This document shows, piece by piece, positions 36,180-43,758 of a stretch of DNA of 64,000 bases; position 1 is the first letter of the stretch, and each line of letters opens with the position of its first letter. Under the pieces are notes generated by a model, which saw only the letters and a program-made list of their open reading frames with translations, was not told the origin of the DNA and did no database searches. The stretch comes from Alkalibacter saccharofermentans DSM 14828 (GTDB lineage Bacteria; Bacillota; Clostridia; Eubacteriales; Alkalibacteraceae). The stretch covers positions 65,316 to 129,315 of the forward strand of contig NZ_FQTU01000005.1 of assembly GCF_900128885.1 (NCBI RefSeq), in the 5' to 3' direction. The position numbers and the translations under genes are program-made.

Positions 36180-38762
36180 TTACTCATCAATGTAGAAGTT
36201 CAACTCCCCATTGTCTGTTCCTATCTTGACTGTCATGCCTTCTAGTAAATTCCCTGCTATTATCATTCTGCCAAGCACGGTTTCCACATTTTTTTGCAGG
36301 TATCTCTTTACCGGCCTTGCCCCGTATATGCTTGTATAGGATCTTTCAGCAATTAGTTCCTTTGCCTCTTTATCTGCTTTAAGGGCAATCCCCCTGTCAG
36401 CAAGCCGATTTGCAACTTCTTCCAAAGCCAGATCTATAATCTTGATTATTTCGGATTTTTTAAGTGGCTTGAACAAAACAATTTCATCTATCCTGTTTAG
36501 AAATTCAGGCTTGAAATGGCGGTTCATCTGTGACATTACCTGTTCCCGAGCCTTTTCGCTTATTTCTCCTTGGGAATTTATGCCTTCAAGCAGGTAAGTG
36601 CTGCCTATGTTGGAAGTCATTATCACGACCGTATTTTTAAAGTTTACAGTACGTCCCTGGCTATCAGTAAGCCTACCGTCATCCAATAGCTGTAAAAGAA
36701 CATTGAATACTTCGGAATGAGCCTTTTCTATTTCATCAAAAAGTATTACGCTATATGGTTTCCTTCTTACGCTTTCAGTGAGCTGTCCCCCTTCCTCGTA
36801 GCCTACATATCCCGGAGGCGCTCCTATAAGTCTGGATACAGAATGCTTTTCCATATACTCGCTCATGTCGATTCTTATGATATTGTCCTCGTTGTCGAAC
36901 AAAGCCTGAGCCAATGATTTTGCAAGCTCTGTCTTTCCTACCCCCGTAGGACCAAGGAATATGAAGGATCCAATGGGCTTATTGATATCCTTAAGGCCGG
37001 ATCTGGCCCTTATTACCGCATCGCTCACGGCTTCTACGGCTTCGTCCTGGCCTATGACGCGCTGATGAAGAATATCTGCCAATTTCAAGAGCTTTTCCTT
37101 CTCCTGTTCCATGAGTTTTGCAACCGGAACCCCTGTCCACCGAGATACGATTTGAGCTATTTCTTCATCTGTAACCTCTTCCTTTAAGAGCTTTCTCTCC
37201 ACCGGTGATTTTGCTTCTTCGAGCTGTTTTTGCAGCTCAGGCAGCCTTCCGTGCTTAAGCTTGGCTAATTTTTCAAGGTCGTACTCCCTCTCAGCCCTTT
37301 CTATCTCCCTGTTGACCTTTTCTATCTCAAGCTTCAGCTCCTTTTCTCCCATAATGCTCTTCTTTTCCATTTCCCACTGAGCTTGCATCACATCCCCTTT
37401 TTCTCTAAATGCTGCAATTTCCTTCTCTATATTTTTCAGCCTTTCTAGAGATGCTTTGTCGGTTTCCTTTTTAAGAGCCTGTTTTTCTATTTCAAGCTGC
37501 ATTATCTTTCTGCTGATCTCGTCGAGCTCGGCAGGCATGCTGTCTATTTCAGTCCGGATCATGGCAGCAGCCTCATCCATAAGATCTATGGCCTTATCTG
37601 GAAGAAATCTATCAGTTATATATCTGTTGGATAGCACGGCACAGGCTATGAGCGCATTGTCAGTTATTCTTACCCCATGATGAATTTCAAACTTTTCCTT
37701 TAGCCCTCTTAGTATCGAGATGGTATCTTCAACATTTGGCTGGTCCACCATCACCGGTTGGAAGCGCCTCTCCAAAGCCGCATCCTTTTCGATGTACTTT
37801 CGGTATTCGTTCAGGGTAGTTGCCCCGATGCAGTGAAGCTCTCCCCTGGCAAGCATTGGCTTTAGGATGTTTCCAGCGTCCATAGCTCCCTCCGCTTTCC
37901 CTGCACCCACTATATTGTGAAGCTCGTCAATGAAAAGGAGTATCCGACCCTTTGATTTTTGCACTTCGTCTAAAACTACCTTGAGTCTTTCTTCAAACTC
38001 ACCCCGGTATTTAGCCCCTGCGATCAAAGCTCCCATATCAAGGGCAAATATTGTCTTGTCCTTCAAGCCTTCTGGCACGTCACCTTTTAAGATTCTCTGG
38101 GCCAGCCCCTCTACCACCGCTGTTTTCCCGACACCGGGTTCGCCTATTAAAACCGGGTTGTTCTTTGTCCGTCTTGACAGAATTCTTACTACTCTCCTGA
38201 TTTCTGTATCCCTTCCGATCACCGGATCAAGCCTGCCCTCTCTGGCCTGCTCAACAAGATCCCTGCCGAAGCGTTTTAGCGCATCATAAGTGTCTTCAGG
38301 GTTTTGGCTGACTATCCTTTGTCCGCTTCTTACCTTGCTCAGGGCCTCCATGAACCTTTCGTTCGTGATCTGGTGAGATTTGAACACCTTTTCCGATTTG
38401 GAGTTTTTTTCTTTTAAAAGAGCGATAAAAATATGCTCAACCCCGGTATATTCATCCTTGAATCTCTTTGATTCATCCTGGGCATTTATCATTACCTGGT
38501 TGAACCTTCTTGATACATAGTTGTTGGCCGACCCTCCGTATACCTTAGGCAGCTTTTCCAAAACATCTTCAATATCCTTTGCATATAAAGCCACGTCTAC
38601 CCCCATGTAACCAAGCAATTTGGGTATCAATCCATCATCCTGCTTTACCAGGCTGTAATTCAGATGCTCTGGCTCTATTTCCTGATTATCAAACCTGACG
38701 GCGTATTCTTGGGAAGATGCAATAGCTGTCTGCGCTTTTTGCGTAAATTTCTCAATGTTCAT
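36180..38762 (-). CDS. clpB: ATP-dependent disaggregase ClpB
   Basis: 860 residues. An N-terminal repeat domain, NBD1 with Walker A GEPGVGKTAVVEG, the ClpB middle coiled coil at about residues 400-520, and NBD2 with GPTGVGKTELAK. It extracts proteins from aggregates with DnaK/DnaJ. ATG 38762 is taken because GGAGGG lies 6 nt upstream; an in-frame TTG two codons earlier overlaps that spacing. It lies 21 nt after the DnaJ-like gene. Confidence 0.96.
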   Translation of the reverse strand: MNIEKFTQKAQTAIASSQEYAVRFDNQEIEPEHLNYSLVKQDDGLIPKLLGYMGVDVALYAKDIEDVLEKLPKVYGGSANNYVSRRFNQVMINAQDESKRFKDEYTGVEHIFIALLKEKNSKSEKVFKSHQITNERFMEALSKVRSGQRIVSQNPEDTYDALKRFGRDLVEQAREGRLDPVIGRDTEIRRVVRILSRRTKNNPVLIGEPGVGKTAVVEGLAQRILKGDVPEGLKDKTIFALDMGALIAGAKYRGEFEERLKVVLDEVQKSKGRILLFIDELHNIVGAGKAEGAMDAGNILKPMLARGELHCIGATTLNEYRKYIEKDAALERRFQPVMVDQPNVEDTISILRGLKEKFEIHHGVRITDNALIACAVLSNRYITDRFLPDKAIDLMDEAAAMIRTEIDSMPAELDEISRKIMQLEIEKQALKKETDKASLERLKNIEKEIAAFREKGDVMQAQWEMEKKSIMGEKELKLEIEKVNREIERAEREYDLEKLAKLKHGRLPELQKQLEEAKSPVERKLLKEEVTDEEIAQIVSRWTGVPVAKLMEQEKEKLLKLADILHQRVIGQDEAVEAVSDAVIRARSGLKDINKPIGSFIFLGPTGVGKTELAKSLAQALFDNEDNIIRIDMSEYMEKHSVSRLIGAPPGYVGYEEGGQLTESVRRKPYSVILFDEIEKAHSEVFNVLLQLLDDGRLTDSQGRTVNFKNTVVIMTSNIGSTYLLEGINSQGEISEKAREQVMSQMNRHFKPEFLNRIDEIVLFKPLKKSEIIKIIDLALEEVANRLADRGIALKADKEAKELIAERSYTSIYGARPVKRYLQKNVETVLGRMIIAGNLLEGMTVKIGTDNGELNFYIDE

Positions 38763-38783
38763 TTTCAACCCTCCATCACATCA

Positions 38784-39725
38784 TTACCTGAATTTGCTTT
38801 TCATTTCTTCATATATACCTTTAATTTCCGGGGTTATAGTCTGTGGATTAACCAATCTTATCTTAACATACAGGTCTCCTCTTTTCCCGCTTTTATCTAC
38901 ATAACCCTTGCCGGGGAGCCGTATGCTTTTATCTGTTTGTATGCCTGCTGGAATTTTTACAGAGAGCCTCTCCCCAAAAGATTCCACTTCCTTTTTTGTC
39001 CCAAGTGCCGCTTCCCACGGGTAAAGGTCCAGCCTTTTATGAATATTCAATCCATCCAGCTCAACATTCTTATCCTTCACCAGCTTTATCTTAAGGTAAA
39101 GGTCACCGCTTTTTCCACCGCTTGCACTGGGCATTCCCTGACCGGAAAGACGTATCCGCTCGTCCCGCTTTACGCCCTTTGGTATTTTTATGTTCAAGCT
39201 TACTTTTTTGCCTTCTCTTGTAAATGATACCTTCTTGGTCTCTCCCCGGTATCCTTCTTCCAAAGTTACGCTGATCTCGGTTTCAAGGTCTTCACCCTTG
39301 CTCCTTGAAGAGTAAGCCCTCCTGGACGAACCTCTTCCAAAAAGGTCTTCTATGTCAAAATCGTCGCTGCCTCTTGAACCACCACCAAAAAAGGCGTTAA
39401 AAAAGTCGCTGAAATCTCCGCCGCCGGACGTGGTGTAAGTATATCTGCCGCCGCCTCTGTCAAAACCAAACTGGGAAGGATCAAAGTCATACCCGTTTGA
39501 AAATTGCTGTCCGCTTCCTAGCGCATCGTATTTTTTCCGTTTTTCCTCGTCTCCCAATACTTCATAGGCCTCGTTTATGTCCTTAAACATGTCCTCACTT
39601 TTTTTATCTCCAGGATTTGCATCCGGGTGATATTTTTTTGCCAGTTTTCTGTACGCTTTTTTTATCTCATCCGAAGTAGATTCTTTCTTTACCCCCAGTA
39701 TTTCGTAATAATCTTTGTACTTCAT
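38784..39725 (-). CDS. DnaJ-like co-chaperone without zinc finger (CbpA type)
   Basis: 313 residues: a J-domain with HPD (KYHPDANPG), a Gly/Phe/Ser/Arg-rich linker (GFDRGGGRYTYTTSGGG), and two DnaJ C-terminal beta domains (VSLNIKIPKGVKRDERIRLS). The CXXCXGXG zinc repeats are absent. It precedes clpB, so probably a dedicated partner in disaggregation. ATG 39725 has GAGGTG upstream; a longer frame runs through a hairpin. Confidence 0.9.
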   Translation of the reverse strand: MKYKDYYEILGVKKESTSDEIKKAYRKLAKKYHPDANPGDKKSEDMFKDINEAYEVLGDEEKRKKYDALGSGQQFSNGYDFDPSQFGFDRGGGRYTYTTSGGGDFSDFFNAFFGGGSRGSDDFDIEDLFGRGSSRRAYSSRSKGEDLETEISVTLEEGYRGETKKVSFTREGKKVSLNIKIPKGVKRDERIRLSGQGMPSASGGKSGDLYLKIKLVKDKNVELDGLNIHKRLDLYPWEAALGTKKEVESFGERLSVKIPAGIQTDKSIRLPGKGYVDKSGKRGDLYVKIRLVNPQTITPEIKGIYEEMKSKFR

Positions 39726-39747
39726 TAGAACACCTCTTTCCGATACA

Positions 39748-39773
39748 CAAAAATCAGGCAACTCGCACCTGAT
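39748..39773 (-). terminator. hairpin immediately upstream of the dnaJ-like ribosome site
   Basis: ATCAGG and CCTGAT (39753-39773) with extra inner GC pairing, followed by five T on the minus strand. Only about 20 nt separate it from the start codon. Either a terminator protecting against read-through, or a leader attenuator. No CIRCE or CtsR direct repeat was found in the 170 nt upstream. Confidence 0.6.
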
Positions 39774-39889
39774 CCCGTTGTTTGTATGTCTTTTTACATC
39801 AAAGGTTCATTATTTTTATACCCATAGCCAATCTTTTTAAACGAATCTGTATCTCTTCCATAAGTTTGACTTAAGCTGTCTTTAAACCC

Positions 39890-39912
39890 AAAAAAGCAAA
39901 CACCATGTGTTT
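39890..39912 (-). terminator. terminator after trxB
   Basis: AAACAC-ATG-GTGTTT stem followed by GC and six T on the minus strand, about 34 nt after the trxB-like stop. Confidence 0.7.
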
Positions 39913-39945
39913 ACTCTCTTGAATATTATTCATTTTTACAAAATC

Positions 39946-40803
39946 TTATCTTTTGTCTAAATAGCTCACCGCGTTAAGCGCTGCTACCTGTCCTTCCCCT
40001 GCCGCCTTAAGGTATTGATAGGGTTTTCCGGTGCAGTCTCCTGCAGCATACAGTCCCGGTATATTCGTCTCCATGTTCCTATTGACATTAAAATGGTTTT
40101 CCAGTATATCCACGCCGGGAACCAGTTGGTCTAAAGCCACGCTGTCCTTTAGTATGAATATCCCGTCAGCAAGTATCTCTCCATCTGAAAGCACCAGCTT
40201 TTCGGCATGCTCAGAACCTAAAATCTGCTTTGGCTTTCCGGCGATGACCTTCACGCCTTCCCTGATTTTTTCAGGCTGGCCATAAACAGGCACGTAGTAG
40301 ACCTCACTGGCAACGTCAAGCATATAGTTCGCTTCCTCTTCTGCGTGCTTGTGGTAAGCCACTATTGCTACTTTTTTGTTCTTGTAAATCGGCGCATCGC
40401 ATGTTGCGCAGTATCCTACGCCTTTTCCCAAATAGGCCTCTTCTCCGGGAAGACTCTTTTTGTTGCTGACGCCGGATGCGACTATTACAGAATCAGCCTC
40501 ATAGGTGTTGTCCTTGGTAGTGACTGCGAAATATTCACCCATGGCGTAAACCGCATCTACTTTCTCCTCAGTGATATCTATATTCATTTGATTTAAATGC
40601 TCTACAAATACATCTTTAAGCTCCGGTCCGCTGACTGCATGATATCCAAGATAATTGTCCACTCTAGGAGCCTTTTCAAGCTTGTCGCTTAAGTGTTTGC
40701 TTCCGAATACCTTGACCTTTTTATTTCTGATGACACCATTTATCGCAGCTGACACTCCAGCGGGTCCGCTGCCCACAATTATAATGTCATATCTCTCACT
40801 CAT
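39946..40803 (-). CDS. trxB: thioredoxin reductase-like FAD protein
   Basis: 285 residues. FAD motif IIVGSGPAGVSAAINGV, redox motif CATCDAPIY at about residue 130, and the C-terminal FAD motif PGLYAAGDCTGKPYQYLKAA. The second nucleotide-binding motif reads VAIVAYHKHAEEEANYML, lacking the usual GGGxSA glycines, so NADPH may not be the donor; a ferredoxin-type or altered reductase is possible. It pairs with trxA 15 nt upstream. Confidence 0.85.
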   Translation of the reverse strand: MSERYDIIIVGSGPAGVSAAINGVIRNKKVKVFGSKHLSDKLEKAPRVDNYLGYHAVSGPELKDVFVEHLNQMNIDITEEKVDAVYAMGEYFAVTTKDNTYEADSVIVASGVSNKKSLPGEEAYLGKGVGYCATCDAPIYKNKKVAIVAYHKHAEEEANYMLDVASEVYYVPVYGQPEKIREGVKVIAGKPKQILGSEHAEKLVLSDGEILADGIFILKDSVALDQLVPGVDILENHFNVNRNMETNIPGLYAAGDCTGKPYQYLKAAGEGQVAALNAVSYLDKR

Positions 40804-40817
40804 TTATAACTCTCCTC

Positions 40818-41132
40818 TTACAGATGTTTTTCTACCATTTTCTCAAACACATTTTTAGGCTTGAATCCTACTACCGCTTCCTTGGGCTGTCCTTCTTTGA
40901 AAAGCACGATCGTAGGTATGCTCGTAATCTTTAGCGTCTCAGAAATCTCAGGATTGTCATCCACGTTTACCTTTACTACTTTGACTTTTCCGTCGTACTG
41001 TTTGCTGAGCTCTTCCATCACCGGCCCTACCATTTTGCAAGGTCCACACCAAGGCGCCCAAAAATCAACCAATACCGGTTGCTCGTTGTTTATTACTTCT
41101 TCCACAAAAGTGCTGTCCATAACTTCTTTCAT
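40818..41132 (-). CDS. trxA: thioredoxin
   Basis: 104 residues. Active site FWAPWCGPCKM, cis-Pro in TSIPTIVLFK. General disulfide reductant, and the likely electron donor for the arsenate reductase. ATG 41132 has GGAGGT. First gene of trxA-trxB, under the CsoR-type operator. Confidence 0.95.
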   Translation of the reverse strand: MKEVMDSTFVEEVINNEQPVLVDFWAPWCGPCKMVGPVMEELSKQYDGKVKVVKVNVDDNPEISETLKITSIPTIVLFKEGQPKEAVVGFKPKNVFEKMVEKHL

Positions 41133-41185
41133 ATAAAATACCTCCAAATTGTTTTTAAGTTTATGTGTTGCTTCTCTCACCTCTG

Positions 41186-41214
41186 ATTATATACCCCCAG
41201 GGGGTATTTGTAAA
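41186..41214 (-). promoter_or_regulatory. trxA-trxB promoter with CsoR/CstR-type operator in the spacer
   Basis: Minus-strand -35 TTTACA (41214-41209), 17-bp spacer, -10 TATAAT (41191-41186). Plus-strand 41191-41207 reads ATACCCCCAGGGGGTAT, a perfect 8+1+8 palindrome that fills the spacer. This is the G/C-tract operator type of the CsoR family (copper sensor CsoR, persulfide sensor CstR). No csoR-like gene is in the window. Confidence 0.82.
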
Positions 41215-41251
41215 CACCCTATGAAAATAATTGCCTTTTTACACTTGTTAC

Positions 41252-41279
41252 TTTACAACTATCTGACAAATGTTATAAT
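41252..41279 (+). promoter_or_regulatory. promoter of the prenyltransferase gene
   Basis: TTTACA (41252-41257), 16-bp spacer, TATAAT (41274-41279), 29 nt upstream of the ATG. It is divergent from the trxA promoter with 37 bp between the two -35 boxes. Confidence 0.7.
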
Positions 41280-41308
41280 AACTTTATCAAAAGACAAGGA
41301 GATTTACA

Positions 41309-42268
41309 ATGAACATATCAACCTTTTTAAAGCTGGCGGAAATACAAACGAAGGTAGCCAGCATGATACCCTTTTTTATTGGATCGGCATACGCCTATTA
41401 CCGCTATGGTGCCTTCAACTTAATCAACTTCACCTTGATGCTTTTATCCCTGCTATGCTTTGATATGGCAGTAACGGTTCTTAACAACTATTACGATTTT
41501 GTAAAAGCCCACAAAAGAGAGGGATATGGCTACGAAAAGCACAATGCCATAGTCAAATTCGGCATAAAAGCCTCAATAGTCAGAAAGACTCTGGCAGTGC
41601 TCATAATCATTGCCCTTCTAGCCGGGTCAGCACTTTACCTATTTACCCACCCATTGGTACTGGTAATCGGAGCCGCATCTTTTTTTGTGGGAATTATTTA
41701 TTCCTTCGGTCCCGTTCCCATATCCCGTACTCCATTGGGGGAAATATTCTCCGGGTTTTTCATGGGTTTCTTTATACCCTTTTTAGCGGTATTCATACAA
41801 ACCCACCAATTGGATCCCATTGTCCTATCGTTTTCACAAGCAGTTTTCACTTTAAATGCAGATATGGATTTTTTGATCAGGATTCTGATAATATCCTGGC
41901 CTTTGGTCGCCGGTATAGGCAATATAATGCTTGCCAACAACCTCTGCGATATGGAAGAGGACATCGCCAACAAACGCTACACTCTTCCTATATACATAGG
42001 AAAAAAGAACGGGCTGAGGCTATTTGAAACAGCTAGCTACTCCTCTTATATAGCCATATTTTTGGGGATATTTTCCCAAACCCTTCCCTTATATGCTTTA
42101 ATCTGCCTTGTCACGTTCTTGCCTGTACGAAAGAATATCGGGACATTTAAAATAAAGCAGACAAAAAAAGACACCTTTTCAGTGTCCATAAAAAACTTTT
42201 TGATCATCAACTTCACTTTGCTCGTCGTTTTAAGCATTTCAGTTGTCTTAAAGGCAACTGGATTCTAA
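41309..42268 (+). CDS. UbiA/MenA-family prenyltransferase
   Basis: 319 residues, about 8-9 membrane helices. The first polar motif is NNYYDFVKAHKREG (variant of NDxxDxxxD), the second NNLCDMEEDIANKRYTLP fits the DxxxD Mg-pyrophosphate site. It attaches a polyprenyl chain to an aromatic acceptor, as MenA does in menaquinone synthesis, but no other men gene is near. RBS AAGGAG. Monocistronic. Confidence 0.85.
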   Translation: MNISTFLKLAEIQTKVASMIPFFIGSAYAYYRYGAFNLINFTLMLLSLLCFDMAVTVLNNYYDFVKAHKREGYGYEKHNAIVKFGIKASIVRKTLAVLIIIALLAGSALYLFTHPLVLVIGAASFFVGIIYSFGPVPISRTPLGEIFSGFFMGFFIPFLAVFIQTHQLDPIVLSFSQAVFTLNADMDFLIRILIISWPLVAGIGNIMLANNLCDMEEDIANKRYTLPIYIGKKNGLRLFETASYSSYIAIFLGIFSQTLPLYALICLVTFLPVRKNIGTFKIKQTKKDTFSVSIKNFLIINFTLLVVLSISVVLKATGF

Positions 42269-42345
42269 AGATCCTCCACCAAAAGCGACTTGCAGTATAG
42301 TCGGGAGAGAGTATAGCAAGAATGCACTTTTAGGAAGGATCTTGT

Positions 42346-42390
42346 AAAATCCAGCAGATGAGGCTTCCTCATCTGTAAGATTTTATTTAA
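42346..42390 (+). terminator. terminator after the prenyltransferase gene
   Basis: CAGATGAGG-CTT-CCTCATCTG 9-bp stem, extended by outer AAAATC/GATTTT pairing, followed by ATTT on the plus strand. Confidence 0.8.
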
Positions 42391-42463
42391 CTTACTCTAG
42401 TATCATTATATACCAGATCTACCTCTATATCCACGCTTTTTTAACTTCAACCCTCTTTAGTTC

Positions 42464-43657
42464 TCAGTCAAGGCACTCAGCTGCAAACAGCTTTCCGAAA
42501 TTTTCAGCAGCTTCAATCGCCGCTTCATCCGGATTCCACATTGCTTTAACGCTCTCAAGAGGAATCTCGAAGCCTGCCTCATGGAGCCAATCCTCTATTA
42601 TCTTAACAGACTCGCCGCTCCATCCATAAGTGCCGAATGCTCCTGCTTTTTTATTTTTCATCCCCAAGCCCTTTAGCATCTCCAGTATCCCTGCAGTAGC
42701 ATAGGTTATGCCCTTATTTACCGTGGGGGATCCTACCAGTATCGCCTTTGACTTGAAGGCCTCGGATAAGACATCGTTTTTGTCTGACTTTGAAAGATTG
42801 AACTGCTTTACCCTCACGTCCTTGTCCCCTTCAATCAAACCCTTGGCTATAGCTTCGGACATCCTTCTCGTACCGTCCCACATGGTGTCGTACAGAATGG
42901 TTATTTGATCTTCCTTATAGTCATTTGCCCACTCGATATATTTTTCGATTATCTGAGCCGGGTTGTCTCTCCATATAACTCCATGGCTTGTGCATATGTA
43001 GTCTAGAGGAAGGTTCATGGCAACTACCTCTTTTATCTTGTTAATGACCAGCTTGTTGAAAGGGGTCAAGATATTTGCATAATATTTGAAAGCCTCACTG
43101 TAAAGCTCATCCTGATCCACCAAGTCGTTAAATAACATCTCCGATGCATAATGCTGTCCGAAAGCATCGGTGCTGAAAAGAATATTGTCTCCCGACATAT
43201 AAGTAAACATCGTGTCCGGCCAATGCAGCATCCTTGCCTCTACAAACGCTAGAGTCGAAGATCCAATATCTAAGGTGTCACCTGTCTTTACCGGCACGAA
43301 ATTCCAATCTTTGTGATAATGCCCCTTAAGAGACTTTACACCGTTTGCCGTGCAATATATTGGGGTATCCGGTATTTCATTCATAAGTGCGACCAAGCTC
43401 CCGCTATGATCGATTTCTCCGTGATTTATTACTATGTAGTCAATATCCTTTAAATCTATTTCCTTTTTTAGATTAGATACGAACTCCTTGTCGTATGGCT
43501 CCCAAGCAGTATCGATTAAAACAGTTTTTTCATCTCTTATCAAATACGAATTATAGGATGTGCCCTTGTGGGTCGATAGCTCATCCCCGTGAAAGCTTCT
43601 AAGCTCCCAGTCTATTTTGCCAACCCACGTTACCTTGTCGGTTATTTTTTTGCTCAT
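42464..43657 (-). CDS. A-type flavodiiron protein (FprA family)
   Basis: 397 residues: a metallo-beta-lactamase-like diiron domain with HGEIDHSGSL ligands, then a C-terminal flavodoxin domain (ILYDTMWDGTRRMSEAIAKG). It reduces O2 to water or NO to N2O and protects anaerobes. No rubredoxin domain is fused and none is nearby. ATG with GGAGG. Single gene. Confidence 0.93.
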   Translation of the reverse strand: MSKKITDKVTWVGKIDWELRSFHGDELSTHKGTSYNSYLIRDEKTVLIDTAWEPYDKEFVSNLKKEIDLKDIDYIVINHGEIDHSGSLVALMNEIPDTPIYCTANGVKSLKGHYHKDWNFVPVKTGDTLDIGSSTLAFVEARMLHWPDTMFTYMSGDNILFSTDAFGQHYASEMLFNDLVDQDELYSEAFKYYANILTPFNKLVINKIKEVVAMNLPLDYICTSHGVIWRDNPAQIIEKYIEWANDYKEDQITILYDTMWDGTRRMSEAIAKGLIEGDKDVRVKQFNLSKSDKNDVLSEAFKSKAILVGSPTVNKGITYATAGILEMLKGLGMKNKKAGAFGTYGWSGESVKIIEDWLHEAGFEIPLESVKAMWNPDEAAIEAAENFGKLFAAECLD

Positions 43658-43758
43658 TGTGAACCTCCTGTGATTTATTCAACTATTCAATACTAATTTA
43701 TACCCTGCCTGAAGACTTTAAACACTACAACCTTGAGTATACAAAGAAAAACAAGATA

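Noticed and set aside
38664..39227. 187-codon plus-strand open frame
   Set aside because: It is antisense to the well-conserved clpB and dnaJ-like genes; the frame is a by-product of their codon use.
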